In this document: positions 40,333 to 55,300 of the stretch, piece after piece
How the letters are laid out: every line of letters starts with the position of its first letter
Position numbering within the stretch: the stretch's first letter is position 1
Origin: Cristatella mucedo
Taxonomy: Eukaryota > Bryozoa > Phylactolaemata > Cristatellidae
DNA length: 64,000 nt
Assembly: GCA_009760855.2 (NCBI GenBank)
Contig: WPIO01000091.1
Location: forward strand, 971,001 to 1,035,000
Direction: 5' to 3'
Position numbers and translations under genes: made by a program
Notes under the pieces: generated by a model
Database searches by the model: none
Told to the model about the DNA's origin: nothing
What the model saw: only the letters and a program-made list of their open reading frames with translations

Positions 40333-43300
40333 AACACACACACACACACACATACACACACACATACACACACACACACACACACAAGCATGGGTATCCT
40401 GCCCATAGGCAGGTCAGCCATCCATCACACAGCCTGTCACCACTATCTCCTATATCTGTAAAGCGCCTAGAAAGAGATTAAGTTCTCTGAGGGCGCTTTA
40501 TCAAGTGCAATATTATTATTATTATTATCTGATGGTGCAATCAAGGTTGATGAACCTGACTTGAGTGCAGGTGCACGGCACAGTTCTCGGAAGCAAGTGG
40601 CTTCTCGGGCTTTGTTTGCAGGTGCTAATCAATCGTAGGCTGGGCACCTATGGCAGTAAATCAAACCACTGCTCAAACAAAAAAAGGCAGGCAAGCTTTT
40701 AAGGGAGTCAACTAAACCGACTTGAAGTGGATTGCCATTTGACTCAGAGCAGCCTGTGTTGTAAAAAAGCAGAATTTAGAAGATTCTAAAGATTCGGCAC
40801 TAGTTTTCTTTTCGAGACATTGGTAGCATGCTATGCTGCCTACAGATACTCTATAGAGAAGTCTCACTAAGTCAGGTCACTCATTATCTCTGCATGTTCC
40901 TTTTCGGAGGCAGCTCAGAAAAGGGGGGATTGTCTCTGCAGCACGGCCTGCGTCAGTGCCGCTCAGGTCGTCGAACGGATGTCGATCACTTGAATGATGC
41001 CCTGCCTGTATAACCGAAGAAAATTAGATGTGCAGAAGTCGAGTTGCACTTCCTGGCATCTACCCCTATTATTAGTTAGGCTTGTTAGTCTGCTAGTTAG
41101 TTCATTGTCTTTCACTGGCATCATGCTTACATAGAGTCCTTAGTGTGACATTAATAGTAGTACTACGACATTACAGCAACGATGGTTGTCAAAAAATGGA
41201 GAAAATGCAGAAATAATATGCTAATTTGCATATGTAGCTGCAACATGCGCTCTCACACTTGAATTTGAACATTCAAAACTTAAAAAAGGGTTGTTCACTG
41301 GGTTGCCATGGCATTCCAGCAGCTTGCGCACTCCCCATGTGTCGCACAATGAAACGACTGGAGCTTCCCAGCTGAGCTGGTCTTTTAGAAAGCTGCCCGA
41401 GCCTTTGATAAGTGCCGGGCAGGCATACTTAGAATCTTACCGTGGCTCTTTAGGCTTACTATATAGTTAATATTTTAGCTTTAAAGTAACTAAGTAAGCT
41501 TTTGGCTTAACATATAGTTAATATAAACTCTAAGCTTGGCAGTCAGTAGGGCATACTAAGTTAGGGGTGTAGCTTGAGTTATCGTCGCGAACAGCACAGA
41601 ATGCTAGCCGACGAGCAACACCGCCGGTTTATTTCACTACTCACAGAGCAGGGCGAAGCACGACTCTCTTGACTCCTCTCGCCCACCGGAGTGCCCCCCC
41701 CCCCCCCCCCCGACTCCCTTGTCATAACCATCACCAATAGCATGTCCCGACAGCCTACCACATCGAGTGTCACAGCCCACTCTTACAACGATCAGGGGCA
41801 GTGTCGTCAATTAAACGAAACCACAACAAGAGAACACTCAGGCCCGCCTTCCAAAGCAATGATAAAAGCTTTCCGTGATTTTTCACGGGTGAAAGCTAGC
41901 TTAATGATGATTACGTTGTGAAAATTAGCTTGCTTGTATGGCGCCCTAAGATAACTTAATCTCTATTCAGACACTTAATAACTCGCTGCAAGAGAATCGA
42001 TAATCGACGGTTAGTGAGATGCATGATATCGAGCAAGTGAAAGAAAAAACCATTATGCTTAGGTCCTCACATCCTAGAGCCAACATAAACAAATCAGCAT
42101 AAACTATGAGTCAAACCTATGCCTGGTAGTATGCACTCTCAATCACGCACGAGCATTCGCAAAAAGGACACTTGAAAAAAAAAGAAGAAAAAAGATGAGG
42201 ACCTTTTGAGGAAAAGAGAAGGCTAACAGAAGCAAGTGCATCTGGAGCTATTATAACCCATCACTGCCCCCTTACCTATCTCAACCTCTTCGGAGACCAT
42301 GAGTTCAGTTTGTATTCTCTCAAAGCCTGGAACTCACTCACCAGCAACTGAAGTATGTCGAAACATGACAAAATTTAAAAAGGCACCTGGGATTCGCAGC
42401 ATTTGCACCTCCGCCCGTGTCAATTGTCCATTGCGTGCATTTTCGATGTCTACTGCTCCAGTGCCTACGTGAGAAGACGTTGTGCATTTCATCACTAATC
42501 AATTAGCATACTTTCTTTTCAGCATGTTAACGATGTCTAGTGAGAGATCTAGTTCTCTTGGGATTCTATACGTATAGATAGGAGGGAGTCGACCTGCCTC
42601 ACGATGCTGGAACAAAACCGAGATGCCTGCTGGAACTGGGGGCGGGTCTGCAACTGATGCTTGGTTACTCATGGGTCGGTGGCTAAAGTTTACCAATTCT
42701 GCTAAACCATTTGGCCTAGCCATTCTGTTTCATTCCTTACTTGTGGATGGGGCTTAAGTGGGCGGTGAGATTGGCTTACATCGAATAAACATTCGATCTT
42801 GCTTCCTTTGCAGCAAATGCGAAGTGCCTAGAATGAGATTGAGTTCTATGAGAGTATTATATCAAGTGTATTATTATTATTATTATAAATAAAATAAATT
42901 ACTATCAACTATTACCAAATTTTGAATCGCTTTGGGTTATTATTTTGAATTTTAGAATTAGCACAAATCAATATCGTCTGTAGTAAAAACAGCCTCAGAA
43001 ACCCGATGTATGGGGACAGGCTAACTTACATCCCGGTCTCATTATATTCATGCCCTGAAAAAAGTCAGGCTGGTACTGTTCTGCTGCAGTTCCCCGAATA
43101 CTGGATTTTGCTCTCTGTGGAGCAAATAACTCTTACCCTGTTTTCCGAGGTCCACATAAGAATAATAATGATAATAAAAACAACAATAATAGAACATTCG
43201 TATAGCATACTAAGAGAGCAAAATCTGTTTCTAGGCACTAAGCAAGCTGGTTTGGTCTAGCGGTTAAGGTGCTTCCCCCCCCCCGACCAGTAGTAGGCTG

Positions 43301-46300
43301 ACACTGAGGGCAGCATAGCAGCTCCACCGCTGACCAATTCGCCTGGGAACAGTTCGCAGATGCTGCGCTGGCAGCAGAGCACTCAGCGAGCCAGATGTCT
43401 GCTTCCTTCACCAGGCTGCAGAGGCTATGTAGCCAGCTAGCATAAAGGCGATCATACATAGATCGCACATAATTCACTTGCATAGTGCATAACCAACACC
43501 AGCCTCAGTGCGATAGCAGATGAATTCACAGCCTTCCAGAAACGACTGCCCACCCCTTCGGCACAAGCAGGGCACCCAAACACAAATATAATTATATAAT
43601 TATATATATATATATTTCTTAATTCATTTGTTTAGAGCCCTAAGAGAAGTTAATATCTATCCAGGCACTTTGAATACGCCTCAGGGCTCGAACCCATGAC
43701 CTCGGTCAGCAAGTGCATTCACCTTGACCTTGGTCGTTAACGGTGAGCACCTTAACTCCTGAGCCAAACCAGGCTCCGGATGGCTGGCTGCATCATCGAA
43801 AGCTACCAGATCAGCCTGCAAGTGAGAATTGCCTCCCCTACCACCTCTCATCCACCCCCCCCCCACTCCCTGGCTGCACGCTCACTCCTACCAGGGCTAC
43901 AGTAGCCATTGTAGCCAGGGTGGCATGCAACCAACACTGACACGTAGCGTAAGGCAGAGCAGCAGGAGTAGCAGTGGCTTCGACTGTGGCGGCCGCTTAC
44001 CTTTATGACCGGTAAGGGCACAGAGCTGCTTCTGGCCCGACGTGCAGCAGCCTGCGATAGCCGCTGAGCCGAGATGCCGTCCAATCGGGTGTCCAGATAC
44101 CTGAGCGCCCACAGGCGACCTTCCTTGGCCCATCGCTGCGACGTCAGGCACTGCAGCACGGCAACATCAAACAGCCGGGCCGCCTGGGCATCGGCTGACT
44201 CAGCTGCTGTGGCTCCAGCAGACGGCCAAGGTGCAATCGGCGTGGATGCGAGTGGATCCTGCTCGCCAGCGCCGCCGCCGGCATACACCAGCTCGTTTGC
44301 GGCCATCGTCTGGGCACGCTGCCGCTGGCTCGGCACGTGGACGTCGCTGATACCTGGGGTGGCGGCGGCCGAGTCACCTCTACCTCCTCCGCTCTGCTTG
44401 GGCTTTGCCAAGGCCGTGAATGCTGGCACATCAGGCGGCATGCGGTGCTCCCACAGGGGCTGCCAAATGCGCAGGCCCGCCTCCAGCTTGAGCGTCTGAA
44501 AGCTCTCCGGCTGCATTGTGTGCAGCAAGGGCGCGAAGAGATAGACGAACAGCTGCACGCTGCTGAGCGAGTAGGATGCCGGTAGTGCAGCGGCAGCAGC
44601 AGCGCCTATGCCACGGCTGAGCGTGGCTGCTGCTGCGGCAGCGTCGCACTCTGCGGCGGCGTCGAGCAGAGCCCAGTGCAGCGTGTACAGTAGCTTGGCC
44701 TCCATGCTGCTGAACGCCACGGGTGACGAAGATGAGGCTCCACCGGTGGCGCCGCTGCCGGCAGCCTGCCGCCGAGGGCCTCGAAGTATGGCTGCGCAGC
44801 AGTGCGCTATGTGAGGGAACGCAGTCTGCACGAACAGCCAGCGGGGCGTGGTCTGCAGTGCCTCGCACAGGCTCGGCGACAGGCCATGGTGGATGTTCTG
44901 CACCACGATACGCTCGAAAGACTAAAACCAGAAAGAGTGCCCTTTGCGCTGCTGCATAGACCGTTTGCCACTGTCACTAGAGCCAGTCAACCTCACTGCC
45001 CTAGCAAACGATTCTACGATTCATGTGCAGTCACTGATATGACCAAGGTAATAATAATGGCATGCTTTCTCACGGAGCTGCTGCCATAAAATAAATTTAA
45101 GGTCAACTGATTTCAAAAGCATGATACATGTAGTGGCAGAAGACCGTCACCAGCATATCCCAGCACCTGCAACCTGGTCAATAGACTTTGCCTGCGGCTA
45201 GACTCGAACCCTGGACATGGGTCGTGAAGTGCAAGCACTTTACCACTTCGCAAGGACCCATGTCCTGATCAGGCAAGCAGGAATATCCTGTTAGTGGCAG
45301 CAAGCACAGTGTCAGCACGCATAAGCACATAAAGGTCGAATCACAGGGACCCAGTAAATGCTGTCCCAAATAGGTGCATTTTTAGTTTCTTTTTAAATGT
45401 TGTCAACTCAGAAGATGTCGTGACATCAGTCGGAAGTGAGTTTCAGGCTTTGGGAGCATACAAACCAATGACACTGTCTCCAAAGGATTTTAGGTTCATA
45501 TGGGGTGTAGGTATTCAATTCGATTAAGAAAAGTGGGTGGTACTATGCTTAGCCTAGTGGGGGAGTAGATCTGATAGGTAGGCTGGAGCCAAAGAATGAA
45601 AGGAGTTAAAAGTGAGTGGCAAAACCTTGAAGTCGATGTGCTACTTGACCCCCAGTGCAGGTCAGCTAGAAGTGGTGTGGCGTGGCAACTGCACTGCTCA
45701 CGACAGCCTAGCTGCAGAGTTTTGCACCAGCTGTAAGCGCATGATTGCACAGGCCGGCAGACCAACAAACAGTGAGTTAAACAAGTCAAGACGGGATCTC
45801 AAAAATCCAAGGACCAATTTAAATGTGGTATCTCTGCCTAAGCAAGCCCGAATTTGTAGTCATGTTATGTAGCTGAAAGTAGGCAGACTTGACTGCGGAG
45901 CTGATGTGGTCGTCTAGTGAAAAATCACTTTGGAACAGAAAACCTAGATTTCGCGCAGATTAAACAGGAAATATGCTAGCAGAGCCGATTTCGATTTTTA
46001 GCATTAACCTTTCTAATTCCTTAATCACACTTGGTTAGTCCATGACTAGTAAGTTGGTTGTATCCTCATTCAACTTAAGAAAGTTTGCTGTTATCCGTGT
46101 TCGGATGTCATCAATACATGCAATAAGGGATTTGAGAGAATTCAATGTCCTGGAGGGCACGGAGAGATTAAACCAAAGGCATAACTGAGTTGTCATCTGC
46201 ATAGAAGTGAAAGCCTAGATTGTGCCTAACAATCACATCGGCAAGAGGGAAAGTATAAACCGTGAAAAGAACCGGACCGAGTACCGAGCCCTGAGGTACC

Positions 46301-49300
46301 CCATACTTCAGTGGTTACTCGGGTAATATTGTTCTGTTCCCATCAATACTCTGGAGTCTCCCACTGACAGATAGGACCTGAACCATTGCAGAGCAGTACT
46401 AGTCAGGCCCAGGCGACGAGATGAGAGGCGCTAGAGAAGGACGTTATAATCGATAGCATCAAAAGCTGCAGAAAGATCGAGCAAAACAAGCAGAGAGACT
46501 TTAAGGGTTCTAGACTCCGTGCCAGAAGTAATACTGACTCGGCAGAGTGATTAGCTCTAAAACCGGACTGGAACTTGATAGCTAGGTTTAAAGTTTCAAT
46601 ATGAGTTCAGCTGGTCTGCCATGATTTGTTCCAGTGTCTTTGAAAGGAACACTATAAGGTGGGAAGGATTAAGAGTCAATGAGGGTGGAAGTTTCCCACT
46701 GGGAGGAAGTTGCTCAAGTTTTCTTGCTAGAAAGTTGTTTTCTCAAGTAGTGGCGTGTAGACTACAGCCTTTTTGAAAGGTGCTGGAACATGACCTGACC
46801 TGAGGGTAGTGACATATTTATTTTAGTTATGCATGACAGAAGCAGGTCTATGCACTGTAGAAGCAGGACAGTGGGAACAGGGTGTACAGGACTAGTTGTC
46901 TTCTATGATTGGGATATAACTTCAGGATGAGGTTACTCGTGGCGTGCTTGTGTAGACATTGAGGTGCTGCACGATATTAAGGGACAGGATTCCCGGGGAG
47001 GTGCTGCCACCCTAGGAATGGACTTCCTGATCTTATCTATCTTGCTGACAAAAAAGCTAGAGAAGCGATCAGCTGGATAATCACAAGGATCACCAGGTAA
47101 GGCGCTAGCCTGGGAGCAGCTAAGGAGCCGGTTGATCCTAGACATCAGCATTAACACACAGCAATGAGAAAGAAACAACCTCATCGGCATCAAAAAGCTA
47201 CTGAGTGGCTCAGATGCGTCCTTGGCTGAGACTTAATTGATGCAAAGTCGATGCAGGTGGTGACAGAAACTGTCAGCGAGTTCCAGACTTTCAGTGCATA
47301 CGATCAGAAGACTCTATCAGCTAAAGATTTCACTTTGGTCCAAGGAGCCGGTGAGAGCATCCTGCTTGGGGAGCAAGGAGGTGGGATAAATAGAGGTGTG
47401 AAAGAGAGTGGAGCAACTGTAAGCCAATCAGAAGATCTTGAAATCTATTCGGTGCTAAATAGGAAGGAAGACATACTATTTTGCTGTACATGTCTATGAT
47501 TACAGAAAAAGCTCCAAGAAGTTTGAAGACATATACAGCAAAATGTATCGAACCAAAACAAGAAATTTTTCTAGAGTCAGCTACACCAAACAGAGCTGAA
47601 CTCACGTTTAAAATCTCACTCCAACACGTGAATTATTAGTAGAGTTATGCATTTTACAAGGCCCAAACCTACACTGGAAATGAAGCTGCATAAAAGTCAC
47701 AAGAATGCACCTCAACTAGCTTCTCGCATATATCTCGATCTAATAATGTACAACAGGATAGGGTGCAAGTTATATATGATGCAGAGATCGGTAAATTTGT
47801 TATTTGAAGATATGTTGCTTCAGGTTTACATCCGGGTTGGACATTTAATGTAATGTAATGTATCTCCGTCTGTAACTCCACAAAGCCATAAAGACTATGT
47901 GAGTGTTAACCAGGAGAGTTTTGGTAAAGCGCACTCACAGCCTAAGCAGCTTTTGGTAACGAATTCGGTAGCCAACAGATTGTAGCCAACAGACATGGTT
48001 TGCATAGCCATTTTTTCTTAAATGTGTAAGTCGTCAGAGCTTCCGATCGGATTTCAAAGCATGTTTAACTTTTGAAAGGTACTATAAACAAATATTCAAT
48101 TTTCGGACAAATTGTATAAGTATTTTGACATTCTCCCTGACAACACCTGTACGTAGCTAAGACAAGTGCAAAAGTATGGTCCATCTTCGGCATTGTGCTA
48201 GCTGCTCAAGCCTAATGACTGCCGACGAAATCCAAAGACGTTTTTCTGGCCTAGAACTGGTGCATGCATAGCCACCTCTTACCTCACCCCATCGTAAGCC
48301 AACGGGTAAGGATGCGCTGCACCATCCATCTCGCGGATTCTAGTCCTACAGCATGCAATTCTGCACTGGCCACTGCAAACGGTAAGGACTGGTAGATGAG
48401 TGGTTGTGGGTAGCTGATAGCCGAAAAGGATCGTCTGCCGAAATATAAATGAGGCTGCTGAATCAGCCGATCATTACTTTACTTATCAGTACGTTGAGGC
48501 CTAGCACTCTTCGTGGTCGCTTGCTCCAACTCCGAACAAAATAATGCACGGACCGACGATGCTGACCAGCATAAGCAGGATTCGGCAATAGCGCTACTCT
48601 CACGTGATGCACTTGCACTGGCTCTAAATACTGCTCCTCACTCTTACTGCTCATCACTCCGACTGCCCAGGCAGGGCGTCCCTGCCAACCCCTCCCCTTT
48701 TTTATGAACTTTCCGAAATGCTCCAGTCCCAACCGTACCATTGCATATCCTATCCTTGGGCTGAAGATGCCGTTCCTCTGATCTCCGGTTTATCCCGGGG
48801 GCATCTCCTCTGCTGCCTGCCAATGCGACTCTGCTACTGGCTGCAGCTCCAATGCTGCCAGCTACTAAACGTTCTCTGCCAGCTGCCGCTGCTCCTCTGC
48901 TGCAAGGAATTGTACCGTCCCACAGGCCTTGCTCTACACGCCAGGCTCAGCCTCAGAGATTGAAGTCTTCCCCAATGCATCTTTGGCCTTGGCAGCATAA
49001 TCTGACTCGTTATTTCTGTCGGCAAGTTGCTTTCTGTCGGACCTGCTTACAAAGCGATACCACAGCCGAACTGGCTCACTGGTTAGTGGCATCCCATCTT
49101 GACTCCTGCAGCTCGCTACTTACAGGCCTTCCTGCCTGCGCAATGCAACACTAACAGATGGTGAAAAACTCTTCAGTTCAGGCTTGCCCTTCAGTCGTCT
49201 CAGCATTCGTCACGCAAAATTTTAATCTATTGCAGTTCGTGAATTCAGTTCGCATGCACGAAAGGTCTGGATCTAGATTCTGGTTTGTGTCACCACAATG

Positions 49301-52300
49301 ACTTTGATTCATTTAAGCATCACATAAAGGTACATCTGTTCCATGCGGCTTTCTTTTCACCCTTTCAGTGATCGTTTTTTGTTCCTGTTGCTTTGCATGC
49401 TTATTTGTGCTCGATTAAGTGCCCATAACTAGCTACAGATCCTACTAACCTGTGGCCGTGAGTGTTTGCTCGTATTCTTATGCATGTTGGCCCTAAGCAT
49501 GATACTTGCGTACCTTTTTGCTTGCTTGCCTGAGCATGTCACACCGTGCCTGTCAGTAACCTTGGTTATTGCTTCTCTTGCAGCAGGTTTTTAAAGGGCC
49601 TAGATAAAGATTCAGGTCTCTTAATGCTGGATGCAAACGGTCTATTATCATCATTATTATGAGTATTATCGTTAATGTCACCTCTAACACAACATGCCAC
49701 TTCTCACCGACCTGCACTGGCTTCCCATCATGCAGCATATCGAATTCCAGGTTCTGCCGCCTACTTTCAGGCACCATTAGTCCCCTGCTCCAAAATTTTC
49801 GTCCGAACAACTTCCCAGCCTCAGCCATTAGGCATCGAACCAGCCACTCCACTGACTTTCGGAGTTTAGCTGTGCCTCTAACCAATCTCAAGTTCTATGA
49901 AGACTGTACCTTCAGTTCTTATGGATCCAAAGCGGGAACTAACTTCTGGCTGACGTCACAACACAACCTGACTGAGGGGACATTTCAATCCGTTCCTCAC
50001 AGCATTTGCTGTCCAGGATGAGTTTCCGCCCATGTGCTTTTGAGATCTGCTGCTGTGCATGGTATCATTAAGCGAGTGACATGCTTGCATTCCAGCATAT
50101 GTATAATGTCTAGAGAGAGATTACACTCTCTCCAGTTCTCAATTAGTATTATGATTATTATTATTGCTACTTTCTTGTTCATCACTCTTCCGGTCTTAAT
50201 TACAGCAAGCTGTTCCCACCACAATCTAAATCTCTGAGCCATAAACACAACCTCTTCGTCTGTTATTAGGATGTGCAGCCATACGAATTCTTAGCACAGC
50301 TGACGGTAACCTTCTTTAGCGACCGACAACAGCTCCTAGCTTATCACGAGCTGCCAAGCAGATGCACAGGTATTACACGTGTGTCAGTAGCACTCTAGCT
50401 GAGCTCGAGCTGCAGGAGCAGCCGCAATATGAGCATCTGTGACCACGATAAAAAAAAACCTGGTACCTGAACACCAGCAGACCAACCCGGAGCTGTTAAA
50501 GATTTAGGTCGGTACTATTAGGTTGGTTTTGGAAAACCAGATTATGATATCAATTGATACATGAGCATACACTTGCTAAACAGACAACATGAACACACGT
50601 ACATAAAGTACTGTAACAGATGCCTGCAAGTAACTTGCCAAGCAATTGGGGCCCGTCGATAGTCCAGGCCCCGCCCCTGAAGCAGGCCTCAGCACATCTC
50701 CTGAGGTTAGGCCGAAGGGCAAACTAGGTTAGGAAGCGACAGCAGCCAAAGTGCAACCCGTGCCAACCCATACTACCCGTGCAGCAACTTAGTTCACGGT
50801 GCAGAATGGTACATAGTAAACCTGTATTTTGGCTTCCAGCTACAGTATTTACGTAGCAACAGGCAGACCTCAATGAAACAGCTGAGCTTCGATCGATCGG
50901 CTGAAGCGCCGGGCCAATCGATGGACAGTGAATCCACCAATCACTACAGAGCAGTGGCAGAAAATAAAGAAACATATTCTCTGCCTGGTAAACCGGTTTA
51001 AGTGCCTTGCACTAAGGGGACTCAAACCCGCAGGAGGAATCCACAAAGGTCGTGGTGCATGCAAAGAGGCGGATAGCACTTAAACTGTGCAAAACTACTA
51101 GACTCTTAAATTTATATGCGTTTTCGATAAAAAAAAAATAAAGTGCACTTGATAATAATAGAACAAGTCAGCAGAGCACCTTAAGATAACTAGGTTTTAG
51201 TTCTAGGCACCATGTGTATTTTGTAAGGGAAACATGTCTACTATTAATGATAACATGCCCAGTGAAAGCCCTCATAAGCACAAAAAGGGCGATTCGTGCG
51301 ACCCAAAAAAATATTGTGGCAAACAAGTACATCTTTACTTCCTTTTTAAGACCTCATCAATTCAGGGACTGCCGTGAGGTCAGACCGGACAGAGTTCCAG
51401 GCTTTGGGAGCACACAAACTACAAGCATGGTCTCAGAAGTATTTGATGCTAGTTAGCAGCACAGCTAAATGCCTTGAATCTAAATCGGAGGATGTTGATG
51501 TTACGACGTCTGGCCTGATTGGGAAGTAGTTATGTAGAGTGGATAAAGAGAATTAATAGACCTCAAATGACTGACAGAACCCCCCCCCCCCAGTCGATAC
51601 GCGCTCGGGAGCCTGTGCAGGTCGGTGACAAATGATGTACTGTGGCAATTTCGACATTCACGACAGACAAGCCTAGCTGCAGAGTTTTGCACAAATTGCA
51701 TATGCCTTATTGCACAGGTCGGAAGACCTGCGAGTAGTCTACCTCTGTCTAAGTAAGCCCCAAATTTTTGCCTTGGCAAGGTAGCTGAAAGCAGGCTGGT
51801 TCAAATGTGGAGCTGATACGGTTGTTTTATAAAAAGTCACAGCAGAGCAAGTTATCCAGATTGTGTGCAGGTGCTACAGGAGATATGCTATCCAAGCCTA
51901 TTTTGAGGGGTACATTTTCTGATTTCTCGGCGACTAGCTTTTCCTATAACTAGCAAGTTGGTTTTTATTGTCATTCAATTTGAGAAAGTTTGCTGTCATC
52001 TAAGGGAGAATGATATCAGCAATACAAGCAGCAAGAGAATTAAGAATTTGGCTCCTGCAGGTGAGCTTCGAGGGATCAAAGTCAAGGTACAGCTATGCGT
52101 CATCTGCATTAAAATGAATGCCTAGATTGTGCTTGGCGATTACATCGGCAAGAGAGAGTATAAATTGCGAAAGAAGTGGGCCAAGCACAGGTTCCCCGGG
52201 GTATCCCATACTTCTGAGGTTTCTTTAATGACTGCCGCCCATTGACATAAACACTTTGGAGTCTCCCTCTGCGGTAGGACCTCAACCTTTGTAGTGCAGT

Positions 52301-55300
52301 GCCAGTGATGCCCAGGTGAGATGACAGGTGCTCAAGAAGGACTTGGCAATTGATAGCATCACACCGAGCCGAACAATCAAGCAAAGCTGGCAGAGGAACT
52401 CTACCAAAGTCTGCATTCCTGGGGTGGGTACGTACTAGCAGTTGAAGCTTTGATAGAAGAGTTAAGCAGGCTTGCCACTACTCATTCCAGTATCTTTAGC
52501 AGGAATAGCAATAGGGAGACTAGGTGAATGCTGATGAACATCTCTTGGTCAGTGTTGATTTCTTAAAGAGTGGCCCAAGGATGGCATTTCAGAAGGATGC
52601 AAGAACAAGACCTGATACTAGTGACATATTTATTCAGTTAGTTATGCAGGGCTGCATTCTATGCATCTCAGAAGGTGAAAATGGCTATAGCGTATAGAGA
52701 GCCGGTGGTCTTCTTAGACAGGCAGAAGGAACTTCTAGATACGGTCATTAGTGGCAGGTTTGGGGCAGACACCCTGGGAAACAGACACTCTGATTCAGGT
52801 TTTTGGGAAGTCCAGAAGAAATCGAACAAGAGAGAAAGCAGAAGTAACATGTGCATATGTAATTTTTTATTTTCTGGATTCACACTTGCAAGAGGACCAT
52901 TGATGACTCTGAAAACCATCAGGTGCACCTACTTCTCGAATCTCTAGAGAATTCGGCTTTGCCGTACATGCGTGTCAGACAAGTCATAATGGTGGCCATA
53001 TATAAATCTTATGATCACAAAGGATTCTGCTATCGTGATCTTGTTATGTGCCTACTTAACTTCAAGGATCATTGCCGAATGTTACTTATCTATGTTATTT
53101 CTTCGTATGAGCAGGGCAGCAATGAGTTTCTTAAGACATGCAATTTGAAAAACACTGATATTGAGAAATTATTTAATATTTTTTAAACTAGGTCTTATTG
53201 ATCTTCATCCGGACTCTCTCCTGACAGCCTGAAAACTCTCATTGTTACAGTAAACTCGAAAGTATGCTCGATCGTACTCCCTATGTATTAAAGACACAGA
53301 GACTCCTTCCTATTTACCAAGTAACTTTAAAAAATAGTACTGCATAGAGCAAAGGCTTTAACCCTATTTTAAGTAGTCTGGGTCTTAAAGACTGGTGACG
53401 ACCGAAGGTTATGCTCTCCACATCCTAGACTGTGGAACTCACTTCCACAAATCTTAAAAAACAACATCTTTCCAGCTGCTGAGTCTGGCATATCTTTTCC
53501 AGCCGTCAGGAGCAGCAACTGACATTCTAGTCACTTCTCCGACTGACCTCCCACTCAGCTTTGCTTCTCACCTCCTTATTGCCACATGAGATGGAGTCGG
53601 TTGGCTACCATGTGTACATGGAAAGCCAATTAGGCTTTGAGTGCCTTCACTATACAAAACTCTCCGCCAAAACACCAAATTTGTCATTGTGACTTAACAG
53701 AGTGCCATTCAGACTACCTACATACTTGTGCCTACAACTAACACAGCTGCTTATTGTTATACGTTGGAAACCACTCAGTGGTTTTGTGTTGTGATGCTGG
53801 CTGACAGAGCCGGAAACGACGGTAAACTGTGTTTGCTAGAGCTCATGGCAAGCTGCGTCCAACCGACCCAACACCCTCAGATCCCATGAAAACCGAGCAG
53901 AACATTGGTCTCTCAGTCCAAGATCACCTGTAGGCGGGTTAGGTGGTAGCCTTAGGTCCTTCTATTGACTATACTTGTCTCGTGGACTTTTGCACTCTCC
54001 ACATTCTCACTTGGGCTATCGGTTGAGGGCCTAATGGATCCTTCAATATCAGCAGTAGCAAGGTTCAAATGGGAGTCAACAGCTGCCGTGGTTTGTCTGC
54101 TCAAACTGATGCCTCCAGCAGATGATGAGTCCGGCGATGGCAGCTAGCCTCTGCAGCAGATGCCATGGCTGGACATCGATCAACATTTTCGCAGTGGCAT
54201 TGCTGCTAATGCTGAATCTGCTCTACCCCTTTCATGCCTCGGCCGTGCGTTCTGCCAGTGTCACCAAGTCATGGTTTGGCATAACTTCTCCCTACCAAAG
54301 CTAGTTTAGGTAGCACAGCAAAGTGCCAGCACAGTATTCTAGGTCTACCTGCAGAGCTGGTTTTATGTTCCTGGCAACCAGATCGAAGGTGTCTTCTGGC
54401 AATCCCTTTCCCCACACTAGGCCACATAACTGAGAAAGAGGGAGACAGAGAGGCAGAGACAGAGAGTGAGTGAAAGAGAGAGAGAGAGACAGAGATACAG
54501 AGAGAGACAGCAAAAGAGAGAGAGAGAGAGACAGAGAGAAATACAGAGAGACAGCAAGAGAGACAGACAGAGAGACAGAGATGAGCCGGCAATGATCTGA
54601 GGACGCTTTGTTTCGAGTGGTTGTTCAAAGTAGGGGTAATGCATGTGCCCAAGTTAGGGCTGAGTAATAACTGTGGACTGGGCCAGTACCTTCACAGGAG
54701 CTGGTCAATGCAGGTTGTGTGTGCCATAGTTGACTACGCCCCCTTTGAAAGTTTGTAGGAAGAGCTCTTTAGGTGGTAAGGTGCCAAGCAAAATTCTGGA
54801 TACTGTCAGTCTGCAGCAAAACGGTAGATTTGTGAGAAGTTAATAGTCACCAGTTTGTCAGAGGCAAGTATGTCAGAGCTAGATCCGAATCGAGCCAAGA
54901 GTGTCCATTGAGTATAGATCGTGGTAAAGGAACTGTTGCCTCCCTAATGCAAAACATTTCAGACCACTTCGGGGACACATCTACCACGAATCCAAATAGT
55001 AGTTGTAAAGAGGAGCAGCAAAGTGAGAGCATAAATTTACTGCAATGTGAGCAGCCCTGACTAATGGATTTCATTCGTTCTTTATGACAGGCCATCGGGA
55101 ATAATGCCAAGCAGTGAATTTCTTCACTCTCGATGCCAATGAGGCCACAGTGAAATCTGTATAGAAGCAAACCACCAGGCTAGCTGACTGAATCCACAAT
55201 GCCGGGTAAACTGCACCCACTGTTTACGGCCAGAAGATGCTGGTGACTTGGGCTGTCCTATCGACTAACCAATTTACAATCACCTACGTTATTATCCAGA

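Noticed and set aside
43238-43483. Minus-strand ORF with [18 protein letters not shown] as an extra UNC80 exon
   Set aside because: It lies between exons 3 and 4, where no such block is expected, lacks good splice sites, and overlaps SINE-derived sequence.
48834-49025. [10 protein letters not shown] frame as the missing UNC80 exon 2 (expected FLRPKLGK-like)
   Set aside because: Only the RPK match fits. The acceptor phase and the following residues do not.
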